Shown: positions 26,444-34,624 of the stretch, piece after piece
Layout: every line of letters begins with the position of its first letter
Position numbering within the stretch: position 1 is the stretch's first letter
DNA from: JAFAMB01 sp963775805
GTDB taxonomy: Bacteria; Verrucomicrobiota; Verrucomicrobiia; Chthoniobacterales; JAFAMB01
Assembly (NCBI GenBank): GCA_963775805.1
Contig: CAVZKG010000004.1
Location: 496,001 to 560,000, forward strand
DNA: 64,000 nt
Reading direction: 5' to 3'
Program-made: the position numbers and the translations under genes
Notes under the pieces: model-generated
Databases searched by the model: none
Seen by the model: the letters and a program-made list of their open reading frames with translations, nothing else
What the model was told of the DNA's origin: nothing

Positions 26444-26920
26444 ATGGACTTGCTCCACCATCATTTCGTCCTCGGATTTGTGATCGGCGTTGTTCTAGGT
26501 CTGATCGGAATCGGTCTAGCGCTCATCCGTCTGTTCGCGACAAAAGGTGAAGTCAAACGCCTGAAACGCCATCTCGCAGACAAGCTCGAGCTGGAATCCG
26601 AGGCGACAAATCGGCTTCGTCTGGATCTGCAGGATATTAAGCAGCAGAACGAAAACCTGCGCATAAAAGTCGCGAATCTGAATCAGTATCCGGATAAGCG
26701 AATTCAGCGTGAATTAGAAATTTACGCGCGCGCCGAAAAATTCATGGTAACGAGTTCGCCCGGATTTCCGGCCGTCTGGGAAGAAGCGAAGCGTAATGCG
26801 CTGAGCGGCCTTGAGCAGGAAGAGAACGGACAAAGTCTGCCGAAGCGGGTATTTAACGCTTTGTTGAATCGACCAAGCACAAAAAGCTCAAGCACTGAGA
26901 CGATCGACAGTCAGAGCTGA
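26444..26920 (+). CDS. Membrane-anchored coiled-coil protein of unknown function
   Basis: I do not recognise this 158-residue protein. One membrane helix (about 8-31, FVLGFVIGVVLGLIGIGLAL) is followed by a charged, heptad-rich coiled coil (about 34-90) and a soluble tail containing EIYARAEKFMVTSSPGFPAVWEEAKRN-like sequence around 95-120. The tail ends Ser/Thr-rich. The helix-plus-coil layout is like several small envelope or scaffold proteins. It precedes rpsT by 76 bases on the same strand, but rpsT seems to have its own promoter region. Codon use is like its neighbours, so it is probably a real gene. Confidence 0.7.
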   Translation: MDLLHHHFVLGFVIGVVLGLIGIGLALIRLFATKGEVKRLKRHLADKLELESEATNRLRLDLQDIKQQNENLRIKVANLNQYPDKRIQRELEIYARAEKFMVTSSPGFPAVWEEAKRNALSGLEQEENGQSLPKRVFNALLNRPSTKSSSTETIDSQS

Positions 26921-26943
26921 TTCGCGCTTATTTGCTTCGAATG

Positions 26944-26964
26944 TTGACACACCTCAATGAGGTG
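26944..26964 (+). promoter_or_regulatory. Possible rpsT promoter -35 box joined to a hairpin
   Basis: TTGACA at 26944-26949 abuts CACCTCAATGAGGTG (26950-26964), a perfect 6-bp stem with a 3-base loop, about 35 bases before the rpsT ATG. The downstream -10 (around TAGCTT) is poor, so the call is tentative. Confidence 0.3.
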
Positions 26965-26996
26965 ATAGCTTCTCAGCCTTTCCAAACCCTGAGACT

Positions 26997-27272
26997 ATGG
27001 CGAACACGAAATCTGCTGCGAAACGCGCAAGACAAACAGCTCAACGCACTTTGAGGAACAAGAGCGTTCTGACCGGCTTGAAGCGCCAGCAGAAGAAATT
27101 GCATACGGCGGTTTTGGCCGGGGACACTGATAAAGCCCAGGTCGAATTGAGTTTGCTTGCTTCGAGTCTCGATAAAGCGGCTAAGCGTGGCGTGGTCCAC
27201 AGGAATCTCGCAGCTCGCCGAAAGAGCCGGGCTTCCAGGGCGGTTGCGAAAACCGCATCAAAGACAGCTTAG
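26997..27272 (+). CDS. rpsT: 30S ribosomal protein S20
   Basis: Small basic ribosomal protein of 91 residues that binds 16S rRNA. The N-terminus MANTKSAAKRARQTAQRTLR and the C-terminal GVVHRNLAARRKSRASRAV are characteristic of S20. Length is normal. An inverted repeat at 27318-27337 (AGCAAGCCA/TGGCTTGCT) lies about 45 bases after the stop codon, overlaps the end of the convergent next gene and may act as a terminator. Confidence 0.97.
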   Translation: MANTKSAAKRARQTAQRTLRNKSVLTGLKRQQKKLHTAVLAGDTDKAQVELSLLASSLDKAAKRGVVHRNLAARRKSRASRAVAKTASKTA

Positions 27273-27335
27273 TCTGAACAACTGACAAGTTTTCCAAACT
27301 TGCGAGCGTTCATCCGTAGCAAGCCACTTGGCTTG

Positions 27336-27695
27336 CTAACTCAGTTGGCTCGTTAGCTCGAGCCTGTCGGCAACGCGTCCGAGTTCCCGTTGCGCAGGGC
27401 GTGTGACATCCAGGAAAAGGATTGTCGCTTCGAAGCAGGTCTGCTCATCTACGATTCGCTCGCAGCTCACAACCATGCCAGTCAAATCCTGGCAAACAGC
27501 GCAATCTTCCGGACCGGTTGGCTGCGCGCAGATCCGCATGGCAAGCTGGGTCCCAAGCGGGAATCTCCATCGCGACCGCAAAATGATTCCAGCCTCGGTA
27601 ATGCTGAGATCAGCGTACGTCCCGAAACAACAATCGATCCCGTAGTCGAGATAAACCGCGAACTCCGCGCCTTGGGCATCACCTGAACAACACAT
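27336..27695 (-). CDS. PilZ-like small protein (hypothetical)
   Basis: Predicted 119-residue protein. The pattern GTYADLSITEAGIILRSRWR, FPLGTQLAMRI, TGMVVSCERIV and CFEATILFLDV resembles a PilZ domain (beta-barrel with the conserved D/NxSxxG, here DLSITEAG). The arginine-rich RxxxR c-di-GMP motif at the PilZ N-terminus is not visible, so binding is doubtful. It has six or more cysteines, which is unusual. It is convergent with rpsT and 49 bases downstream of the TVP38 gene. Coding status is probable and function uncertain. Confidence 0.5.
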   Translation of the reverse strand: MCCSGDAQGAEFAVYLDYGIDCCFGTYADLSITEAGIILRSRWRFPLGTQLAMRICAQPTGPEDCAVCQDLTGMVVSCERIVDEQTCFEATILFLDVTRPAQRELGRVADRLELTSQLS

Positions 27696-27744
27696 TGCTT
27701 TCGCTTGATCGCCGTGCGCAAAGGTAGTCTGGAACTCGCTTCAG

Positions 27745-28518
27745 TCAAGGTTGGTCACTCATCTCGGCCTCAGCTTCCCCCATGATTTTGCGCGCCAGCC
27801 GGCCCAATAGATAGGTGGTAACGATTGTAACGATGAATCCGGTGCCCCAAAGGAGGTAGTCATGCAAATCCGGTTTCCGGGTTCCACGGGCCATATCCAC
27901 TCCGAATTGCCCGAGTGTCCCGATGAATGCGTACAGGAAAAGCCCGGGTGTCTGCCCTAATGCGACCCAGAGAAGGCATTGCCCCAAGCGGACCCGCGTC
28001 AATCCGTAGAGATAGTTGAGAAGACTCGACGGCGCCAGCGGGTTTAGTTGCGAGAGCACAACGATCTTCCAACCATGCCGTGCAATTGCACCATCCAGGA
28101 TTCGCAGCCTCCGATTATTCGAGAGGATGCGCTCGATTCGTTGGCGGCCGACTTTGCGTGCTATGAGAAAAGCAAGCGTCGCACCAAGGAGGTTGCCGGC
28201 CAGTACCAGAAAAAATCCCCACCAGAGCCCGAAGAAAAAGCCGCCCCCCATGCTCAACACGCCACCCGGCAATAAAAGCAGGTTACAAAGGGCGTATGCG
28301 ATCGGATAGACAACGCCGCTCCAGAATCCCAGCTTCTGAACATATTCCCGAGAGTTTCCGATCCATTCGACGATCGGATATTTGGTCGACGCGAGGAAGA
28401 CCACACCGACAGCGAATGCCAGGCCTGCTCCTTGAATAATGAGCGACCACGGGATTCGACCGGCTCTGTTATAGGCTGCGGGCGAACTGTGCGAGTTCGG
28501 CGGTGGTATCATACGCAA
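27745..28518 (-). CDS. TVP38/TMEM64-family (VTT domain) membrane protein
   Basis: Integral membrane protein of 257 residues, DedA/VTT superfamily. It has about six hydrophobic segments. The family core is visible: LLLPGGVLSMGGGFFFGLWW, FLIARKVGRQRIERIL, LSQLNPLAPSSLLNYLYGLT and LGQTPGLFLYAFIGTLG. Members are thought to act in lipid or small-molecule transport. The start at 28518 overlaps the end of the upstream methyltransferase/reductase gene by 50 bases. A start a few codons downstream would reduce this only slightly, so the genes are tightly packed and likely co-transcribed. Confidence 0.88.
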   Translation of the reverse strand: MRMIPPPNSHSSPAAYNRAGRIPWSLIIQGAGLAFAVGVVFLASTKYPIVEWIGNSREYVQKLGFWSGVVYPIAYALCNLLLLPGGVLSMGGGFFFGLWWGFFLVLAGNLLGATLAFLIARKVGRQRIERILSNNRRLRILDGAIARHGWKIVVLSQLNPLAPSSLLNYLYGLTRVRLGQCLLWVALGQTPGLFLYAFIGTLGQFGVDMARGTRKPDLHDYLLWGTGFIVTIVTTYLLGRLARKIMGEAEAEMSDQP

Positions 28519-30289
28519 GAAACGGTGTGATCAGGTAAATCCCAGGGAAGCAATCCAGCGCGGCGCGAACCACATCCTTCGCAATCTCGACGCCTCGGCG
28601 CCGCCCCTCTTGGCCTTCCGCGCCGGTCATTTTCGAGCGGATGGGATCTGGAATAATAATTCCTGGAACTTCATGATGCAGAAATTCGGCCTGGCGCCCG
28701 TTTAACAGCGGCCAAACTCCTGTCAGGATCGGAACTCCTAGATGCTTCGTGCGGTCGTGCATCTGTTTGACCAATGAGCGATCGAAAACTGGCTGCGTCA
28801 TTACGTAGCGGGCTCCCGCCGCAATTTTACGTTCCAGACGGGCGAGTTGAGCGTCGATGTTCTTCGCGTTCGGGTTATAGGTGCAACCCATAACGAAGTC
28901 GGTGGGATGTTTGATCGTTTTGCCGGCAAAATTGTAACCTTTGTTCAAACCGGAGATGATCTCCATCAGTTGTATGGAGTTCACGTCATACACGGAGGAT
29001 GCCCCTGGCTGATCGCCGAACTTCGCAGGGTCTCCAGTCAATGGCAAGATGTGTCTGATCCCTAGCGCTGCGATGCCCATGAGTTCGCTTTGCAGGCCGA
29101 TCAGGTTTTTGTCGCGGCAACTAACATGCAAAAGCGGCATGATGTTGTACTGCTGTTTCAGGATCGCTCCGATAGCCAGGTTGCTGACGCGCAGAATCGC
29201 AAGCGAGTTGTCCGCAAGAGTGATGGAATCGCTCCCAGCATCGATGAGCGCGCGCGCAGCGGAGAAATACTTTTCCAACGATAACGTTTTAGGCGGGTCA
29301 AGTTCAGTCACCACGACGGTTCGACCCTTGTCCATGAGATCTAACAAACTCGTTTCAGCAGGACGTTTGGTAACCGCGACCTCGGGTTCCGCAACCCATT
29401 GGACCGTCGGCTTTGATCGAACCGGGCTCAAACCGGCTATTGCTGCGGCCATCGCACGGATATGTTCCGGACCGGTGCCGCAACATCCGCCAACCAAATT
29501 TGCCCCCTCCGCAACGAACTGTTTTGCTGCATCTGCGAAGTATTCCGGCGCGGCATTGTAAATAAAACGGCCGTCCAGATATCGGGGATATCCGCCATTT
29601 GGAAATGCGCTGATTGGAAATTCGATCGGAATCCGGCGTAAAATGCGCAGCATTGCGTGTGGTCCGCTCACACAGTTGACACCGACAACATTTGCTCCAA
29701 GTCGGATCAGTTCCCGAAATGCCTGGACTATTGGCAAGCTGGACGGCAGCCGGCCCTCCTCCGAACAAACCATCGAGCAGATTACTGGTATGCGTTTATC
29801 AAAAGCGCGTACCGCATTCAATGCGATCTGGATTTCGATGAAATCCATGAACGTTTCCAGAAAAATCAGATCGACTCCTGCATCGAGGATCGCCTCGATC
29901 TGTTCTTTAAAAATGTTTGCGCGATCAAACTCCGGCGGCTCCGCTTCCGGATCCTGTATGCCCAGTGGACCAATGCTGGCTGCAAGATAGACAGCTCGGG
30001 TTCCGATCGATTTTCTTCCAAGGCGAACGGCAGCCTGGTTGAACTCTTTGACCTGGTTCTCCAACCCATGTTTTGAGAGGCGAGCGGCGTTCGCGCCAAA
30101 CGTGTTGGTCTCTAGCACGCGGGCTCCCGCATCGACGTAAGAATCGTGGATTCGTGAAATTGCATCCGGGGCGGTTACATTCAATTCCTCGAAGCAGAGA
30201 TCCATGCGCACTCCGGACCCTACAAGCTCTGTGCCCATCGCACCGTCGCCGCAAAGCACCCGACTGTTTAATTCGTCCAGGAAATCCAT
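28469..30289 (-). CDS. Bifunctional homocysteine S-methyltransferase / methylenetetrahydrofolate reductase
   Basis: Two-domain methionine-pathway enzyme of 606 residues, like B. subtilis YitJ. The N-terminal homocysteine methyltransferase domain (about 1-290) has DGAMGTELVGSG, the zinc-ligand Cys in VGVNCVSGP and the Cys pair in LVGGCCGTGPEH. The C-terminal MTHFR domain (about 320-606) has VVTELDPPKTLSLEKYF, LTGDPAKFGD and YVMTQPVFDRSL. It would reduce methylene-THF to methyl-THF and methylate homocysteine. No SAM riboswitch is visible in the 85 bases upstream. The downstream TVP38 gene overlaps its 3' end. Confidence 0.93.
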   Translation of the reverse strand: MDFLDELNSRVLCGDGAMGTELVGSGVRMDLCFEELNVTAPDAISRIHDSYVDAGARVLETNTFGANAARLSKHGLENQVKEFNQAAVRLGRKSIGTRAVYLAASIGPLGIQDPEAEPPEFDRANIFKEQIEAILDAGVDLIFLETFMDFIEIQIALNAVRAFDKRIPVICSMVCSEEGRLPSSLPIVQAFRELIRLGANVVGVNCVSGPHAMLRILRRIPIEFPISAFPNGGYPRYLDGRFIYNAAPEYFADAAKQFVAEGANLVGGCCGTGPEHIRAMAAAIAGLSPVRSKPTVQWVAEPEVAVTKRPAETSLLDLMDKGRTVVVTELDPPKTLSLEKYFSAARALIDAGSDSITLADNSLAILRVSNLAIGAILKQQYNIMPLLHVSCRDKNLIGLQSELMGIAALGIRHILPLTGDPAKFGDQPGASSVYDVNSIQLMEIISGLNKGYNFAGKTIKHPTDFVMGCTYNPNAKNIDAQLARLERKIAAGARYVMTQPVFDRSLVKQMHDRTKHLGVPILTGVWPLLNGRQAEFLHHEVPGIIIPDPIRSKMTGAEGQEGRRRGVEIAKDVVRAALDCFPGIYLITPFLAYDTTAELAQFARSL

Positions 30290-30374
30290 TGATCTATCGG
30301 CATCTCTTCAAGGTTAACCCATCGCAAATCGGAAACAGGATAGTAGCCTGAACTTCTCACAAGTCCTTACAGAT

Positions 30375-31229
30375 TTATGCGGACTTGAGGCTGACTAGGA
30401 GATTGTCGATTAAACGGGTCGTACCGAAGTAAACAGCGGTCGCGAGAAGAACAGGAAGACTCCCAGGATCTTTTGGTTGCAACGTTTCCGGGTCCACCAC
30501 CGCGACGTAGTCGATCCTGGCTAAAGAGGCCTTTTCAATCCCGTTTCGTATCCATTTCTCAAGATTCTGCTGTGAGATCCGCTTCTTCCGAAGTTCTGTT
30601 TCGGCTTCGAGGAGTGTCCGCCGAATGAGTGGCGCTTGTGCGCGTTCTTCCGCGCTGAGATAGACATTGCGCGAACTGAGTGCCAATCCATCCGGCTCTC
30701 GCACCGTTGGATGGCCGATGATTTTGACACCGAAGTTCAGGTCTCGCACCACTCGCCGGATGATTGCCAGTTGCTGAAAATCCTTTTCGCCGAAGATGGC
30801 GAAATCCGGTCGCACCAGTTGAAATAACTTTGCCACAACGGTGCATACGCCGTTGAAATGGCCGGGTCGCGAGGCGCCGCACATAGCGGTTGCGAGCTCC
30901 GATTCGATAACCGTTACCGTAGCGTCGGGGGCATACATGCCCGCCGCATCCGGAGCGAAAACGAGGTCGCAGTTGTGCTCTCGCAGCAAACGGCAATCGC
31001 GGCTGAATGGGCGCGGATATTTTGAGAAATCCTCCTTCGGACCGAATTGAGTGGGATTGACGAATATCGATGCCACGGTCGTTCCGCTCGAGCCGGCGAA
31101 TCCTTTTGCGCGATCCACGAGGGCAAGATGACCCCTGTGGAGAGCGCCCATGGTCGGCACAAGAACCACCGGGCGGGGCAATCCATAGGCTATTGACCTC
31201 ATCCGCTGGACAGATTTCGTGATGCGCAT
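30375..31229 (-). CDS. panC: Pantoate--beta-alanine ligase
   Basis: Condenses pantoate and beta-alanine to pantothenate with ATP, upstream of CoA. I choose the ATG at 31229 (MRITKSVQRM), giving 284 residues, the usual length. An upstream in-frame ATG at 31349 would add 40 unrelated residues and overlap the neighbouring permease. Motifs: VPTMGALHRGHLALV (the HxGH nucleotide motif), FVNPTQFGPKEDFSKYPR, GEKDFQQLAIIRR and LALSSRNVYLS. It is 85 bases upstream of the Hcy-methyltransferase/MTHFR gene. The CoaB-like gene at 16.4 kb acts later in the same pathway. Confidence 0.95.
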   Translation of the reverse strand: MRITKSVQRMRSIAYGLPRPVVLVPTMGALHRGHLALVDRAKGFAGSSGTTVASIFVNPTQFGPKEDFSKYPRPFSRDCRLLREHNCDLVFAPDAAGMYAPDATVTVIESELATAMCGASRPGHFNGVCTVVAKLFQLVRPDFAIFGEKDFQQLAIIRRVVRDLNFGVKIIGHPTVREPDGLALSSRNVYLSAEERAQAPLIRRTLLEAETELRKKRISQQNLEKWIRNGIEKASLARIDYVAVVDPETLQPKDPGSLPVLLATAVYFGTTRLIDNLLVSLKSA

Positions 31230-31320
31230 TGAGAAAAAAGCGAGCTTACCCCTATCCTCACGGTCGCCGGGATACAAATCGAATCCAACGAGCCTGCAGT
31301 GGAAATCGCCGTTTTGCCGG

Positions 31321-32220
31321 CTATTTCCGCTGCCTGGGATCGAGCGCATCGCGCAGGCCGTCGCCCAGGAAATTTAGTGCCAACAGCGTCAACGACATTG
31401 CGATCACTGGAAACACCAGAAGCCACCAATAACCTTTGATCGGATTAATGACCTGAGCCGCGTCGCTCAATAGCAATCCCCAGCTCGCCAGCGGTGCCTG
31501 AACGCCCACGCCGAGGAAACTCAAAAAGGATTCATCCAGGATAACTGCAGGGACCGTGAGCGTCAGATACACCAGAGCGGGACCCATCAGGTTTGGCAGG
31601 AGATGTTGAAATATAATATTTGTGTGGGATTGCCCGATGCTACGCGCAGCGACGACAAAGTTTCTGGATTTCAGGCTTAATACCTGGCCCCGAACGATCC
31701 GCGCCATCGTCAACCACTCGGTCATTCCGAGGCAGAGCACGAGAATGAAAATCTTGGAATATCCGACCATTCCCTGCAACCCTTCGTCAACCATCGCCCT
31801 CCGGAGTAGCGGATCGAGCGCAGTGATCAAAACAAGTAGGAATATCAGCCGCGGAATCGCATATAGAATGTCGACCAGACGCATCATGATCGAATCCGTT
31901 CGCCCGCCGGCGTAACCCGCAATCATTCCGTAGACAATACCTACGGCGAAACTGACGAGCGCCCCGGTCACTCCGACCAGCAAGGAAATTTGCGCCCCGA
32001 GCATTACTCGATACAACAGGTCACGTCCGTTTAGGTCGGTGCCAAACAGATGCTGGGTGGACGGAGGCAAGAAGCTGTTTCGAGTCACATCACCCGCTGT
32101 TGACGGCATAAGAGTCGGGCCCAGAATTGCCGCAAGCACTGCAATAGCAAGAATCGCCACTGACCCCAGTACAGCCGGATTGCGGCGTAACTTGACCCAA
32201 GGGGATCGGTGCTCAGTCAT
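31321..32220 (-). CDS. Oligopeptide/dipeptide-type ABC transporter permease (OppC/DppC-like)
   Basis: Inner-membrane permease. From the ATG at 32220 (MTEHRSPWVKLRRNP) it is about 300 residues; an alternative ATG lies 7 codons upstream. It has the N-terminal OppC extension, the first helix in LGSVAILAIAVLAAILGPTL, QHLFGTDLNGRDLLYRVMLG, and the EAA loop around FVVAARSIGQSHTNIIFQHL. The stop of the OppB-like gene overlaps its start. No ATPase or binding-protein gene is in the window, so the transporter is incomplete here. Confidence 0.92.
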   Translation of the reverse strand: MTEHRSPWVKLRRNPAVLGSVAILAIAVLAAILGPTLMPSTAGDVTRNSFLPPSTQHLFGTDLNGRDLLYRVMLGAQISLLVGVTGALVSFAVGIVYGMIAGYAGGRTDSIMMRLVDILYAIPRLIFLLVLITALDPLLRRAMVDEGLQGMVGYSKIFILVLCLGMTEWLTMARIVRGQVLSLKSRNFVVAARSIGQSHTNIIFQHLLPNLMGPALVYLTLTVPAVILDESFLSFLGVGVQAPLASWGLLLSDAAQVINPIKGYWWLLVFPVIAMSLTLLALNFLGDGLRDALDPRQRK

Positions 32221-33133
32221 ACAACGAAATCCGGCGGTCAAGCAGCCCGTAGATGATGTCGACCAATAAGTTGAAAAGAACCAGGAGCGCGCAATAGACG
32301 ATCACGACCCCCGCGAGCAGGAAACCGTCTCGGTTCAGGACGGAATTGACGAAAAAACCACCCGCGCCCGGGATGCTGAAGATACTTTCAACCACAATCG
32401 ATCCGGTCAAAAGATTGGCCGCGAGCGGGCCGAGAAACGAAACGACAGGCAGAATCGCTACCCGGAGCCCGTGCTTGTAGATAACGACCGTGTTGCTCAG
32501 GCCTTTTGCTCGCGCAGTTCGGATAAAGTCTTCAGTTAGCACCTCAAGCATGCTCGATCGAGTCAGGCGCGCGATATAGGCCGCGTAGGGAGCTGCCAGG
32601 GTGATCGATGGAAGGATCAGACTTCGAAGGGTTCCCCAACCGCCAACGGGGAGCACCGGGAAATCAATCGCAAAAATCAGCACCAGGATCGGTCCTATTA
32701 CGAATGACGGAAGCGAAATAGCAACCAATGCCGCAAGCATCGATGTGCGATCAATCCATGTATGTTGTTTAGCCGCAGCGAGGGATCCAAGAATGACACC
32801 GCCAATTGTCGCCAAGCAAAAGGCGATGCTTCCGAGCAAACCGGATACCGGCAAGCTTTCGGCCAGGATCTCGTTCACGGTGCGATTCCGGTACTTCGTC
32901 GAGAGACGCAAATCACCGTGCAGGAGATCTCCCAAATAGTTCAAGTACTGTTGAAAAATCGGCCCATCCAGTTTGTACTTCGCAAGAAGCTGCTTCTCGA
33001 TATTTTCCGGCAACTTCCTTTCCCGATCAAATGGCCCACCCGGCATCAAGTGAATAAGGAAGAACGTGATCGAAATGACGCAGAAGAGCACCAAAACCAG
33101 TCCCGCAGCTCTTTTTGCGATAAATCGAATCAT
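32213..33133 (-). CDS. Oligopeptide/dipeptide-type ABC transporter permease (OppB/DppB-like)
   Basis: Inner-membrane permease of 306 residues, partner of the OppC-like protein. Family start MIRFIAKRAAGLVLVLFCVI, then ITFFLIHLMPGGPFDRE, GDLRLSTKYRNRTVNEIL and the EAA loop DFIRTARAKGLSNTVVIYKH. The C-terminal end NLLVDIIYGLLDRRISLYD is typical. Genes for the substrate-binding protein and ATPases are not upstream, where apt lies. The substrate class (peptides, nickel, sugars) cannot be decided. Confidence 0.93.
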   Translation of the reverse strand: MIRFIAKRAAGLVLVLFCVISITFFLIHLMPGGPFDRERKLPENIEKQLLAKYKLDGPIFQQYLNYLGDLLHGDLRLSTKYRNRTVNEILAESLPVSGLLGSIAFCLATIGGVILGSLAAAKQHTWIDRTSMLAALVAISLPSFVIGPILVLIFAIDFPVLPVGGWGTLRSLILPSITLAAPYAAYIARLTRSSMLEVLTEDFIRTARAKGLSNTVVIYKHGLRVAILPVVSFLGPLAANLLTGSIVVESIFSIPGAGGFFVNSVLNRDGFLLAGVVIVYCALLVLFNLLVDIIYGLLDRRISLYD

Positions 33134-33167
33134 TTACAGCAATAAATAAAGGCGATCTTAGTCCCAA

Positions 33168-33197
33168 AATCTCACAAGCCAACGCGCTTGTGAGATT
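33168..33197. repeat. Hairpin AATCTCACAAGC / GCTTGTGAGATT
   Basis: A perfect 12-bp stem with a 6-base loop between apt (upstream on the - strand) and the permease operon. A near-identical but longer hairpin is at 62928-62969, also between two - strand units, and a half copy is near 39376-39392. It may terminate apt transcription, though no clear T-run follows. Confidence 0.5.
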
Positions 33198-33231
33198 ATC
33201 GCGCTAAAGCCGGTGTGCGTTTCGCTTTCCG

Positions 33232-33765
33232 TCAGTATCCGACCATCGAGTACACAGGAACACCTGGAGGAAGCTTGCTGCGCCCATTGAGAAACTCCAA
33301 CTCGATGACGAACAGTGCCGCTCCGACGACGCCGCCCACTTTTTGGACGAGATCCACCGCCGCCCCCGAAGTGCCGCCGGTTGCCAGCAGGTCATCGATC
33401 AGGACCACCCGTTCATCGCGGCGGATCGCATCCACGTGCATTTCGACTTCCGCATCCCCGTACTCCAGCTGATAGGAGGATCCGACAGTTTTGTACGGAA
33501 GTTTTCCCTTCTTGCGAACCGGAACGCATCCCAATCCAAGCTTGTAAGCCACCGCAGATCCAAAAAGAAATCCGCGTGCGTCGATTCCGACGACCTTTGT
33601 CGGTTTCACCTTTTCCGCCTCCTGCGCAAGCTCGTCAATCACAGCGCGGAAGAGCGGGCCATCCCCTAGAATCGGAGTGATATCCTTGAATATGATTCCC
33701 GGTTTTGGAAAATCGGGGATATCGCGAATCGCGGATTTGAGTTGTTCAACGTTGATCCGGCTCAT
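33232..33765 (-). CDS. apt: Adenine phosphoribosyltransferase
   Basis: Salvages adenine to AMP with PRPP. The ATG at 33765 (MSRINVEQLKSAIRDIPDFP) gives 177 residues, the normal size; an upstream ATG at 33801 would add 12 residues with no family similarity. Motifs: FPKPGIIFKDITPIL, GIDARGFLFGSAVAYKL, and the PRPP loop VVLIDDLLATGGTS. It appears to be a single-gene unit between the repeat arrays upstream and the hairpin at 33168 downstream. Confidence 0.96.
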   Translation of the reverse strand: MSRINVEQLKSAIRDIPDFPKPGIIFKDITPILGDGPLFRAVIDELAQEAEKVKPTKVVGIDARGFLFGSAVAYKLGLGCVPVRKKGKLPYKTVGSSYQLEYGDAEVEMHVDAIRRDERVVLIDDLLATGGTSGAAVDLVQKVGGVVGAALFVIELEFLNGRSKLPPGVPVYSMVGY

Positions 33766-33834
33766 GCCCGAAAACCCTGAATTATCCGGGGCGAACGTCA
33801 ATAATCATCCGCAAAAAATTTAGAGCCCACAGAT

Positions 33835-34235
33835 TGCACAGATTCAGAAGGCATTAGCCACAGACTCCGCGGAATTAGAGGAGACAAGCCACAGACTACC
33901 CAGATTTCCACAGAAAGGCATTAGCCACAGATTTCGCAGATTTAAAGGAGATAAGCCACAGATTACCCAGATTTTCACAGATGGGGGAACGAGAAAGGCA
34001 TTAGCCACAGATTTCGCAGATTTAAAGGAGATAAGCCACAGATTGCTCAGATTTTCACAGATGGGGAACACGAGAAAGGCATTAGCCACAGACTCCGCGG
34101 AATTAGAGGAGACAAGCCACAGATTACCCAGATTTTCACAGATGGAGAACGAGAAAGGCATTAGCCGCAGATTCGGCGGAATTAGAGGAGATAAGCCACA
34201 GATTACCCAGATTTTCACAGATTTGGAAACAGGGA
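33835..34235. repeat. Tandem array of ~80-bp CACAGATT repeat units (5 copies)
   Basis: Units begin GGCATTAGCCACAGA at 33850, 33917, 33997, 34078 and 34157. Spacing is 67, 80, 81 and 79 bases. Each has the order GGCATTAGCCACAGA, TTTAAAGGAGATAAGCCACA, GATTACCCAGATTTTCACAG. The first unit is truncated and units alternate between CAGATTTCGCAGATT and CAGACTCCGCGGAATT versions, as if two variants had been shuffled. The open reading frames crossing the array merely reflect its periodicity. Confidence 0.9.
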
Positions 34236-34290
34236 GCCTGGCTACCTGTCCTCTCGAAGCGAATCTTCGTCGTCAATCCCCGAGGGTCAT

Positions 34291-34622
34291 CTCTCTCAAA
34301 TCTGCGCAATCTGTGGCAAACCCGCTTGCCCGCTCTGAGCAATCTGCGGCACGTCTCTCTTAAATCGGTGAAATCTGTGGCAAACCCGCTTAGCCGCTCT
34401 GAGCAATCTGCGGCGCGTCTCTCTTAAATCGGTGAAATCTGTGGCAAACCGCTTAGCCGCTCTGAGCAATCTGCGGCGCGTCTCTCTTAAATCGGTGAAA
34501 TCTGTGGCAAACCCGCTTAGCCGATCCGGGCAATCTGCGGCATGTCCCTCTTAAATCGGTGGAATCTGTGGATGATTTCTCGTAAATCTGTGTATTCTGT
34601 GACCTCGCTCCGTGAAATCTGT
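34291..34622. repeat. Tandem array of 64-bp repeat units in the opposite orientation (AATCTGTGG), 5 copies
   Basis: Units begin CTCTCT(T/C)AAATC at 34291, 34355, 34419, 34482 and 34546 (period 64, one of 63). Each contains AAATCTGTGGCAAACCCGCT and GAGCAATCTGCGGC. The core word is the reverse complement of that in the array at 33835-34235, so the two arrays face each other across a ~55-base spacer. Degenerate half units (GTAAATCTGTGT, GTGAAATCTGTGT) continue to 34622, touching the ATG of ccsA at 34625. Confidence 0.9.
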
Positions 34623-34624
34623 GT

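Noticed and set aside
30290..30374. A SAM riboswitch upstream of the methionine enzyme
   Set aside because: The 85-base gap is too short and lacks the conserved core; only a short inverted repeat CTCACAAGTCC/GGACTTGAG is seen, overlapping the panC end.
31230..31349. An N-terminal extension of PanC
   Set aside because: The 40 extra residues have no match to PanC and overlap the end of the OppC-like gene; the ATG at 31229 gives the normal size.
33844..34218. A - strand open frame of 124 codons in the repeat array, with strong internal periodicity
   Set aside because: The period equals that of the 80-base DNA repeat and the product has no signal, domain or composition typical of a protein; it is a by-product of the array.
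33835..34622. The arrays as a CRISPR locus
   Set aside because: Units of 64 and 80 bases are repeated in full; there are no unique spacers between short constant repeats and no cas genes nearby.
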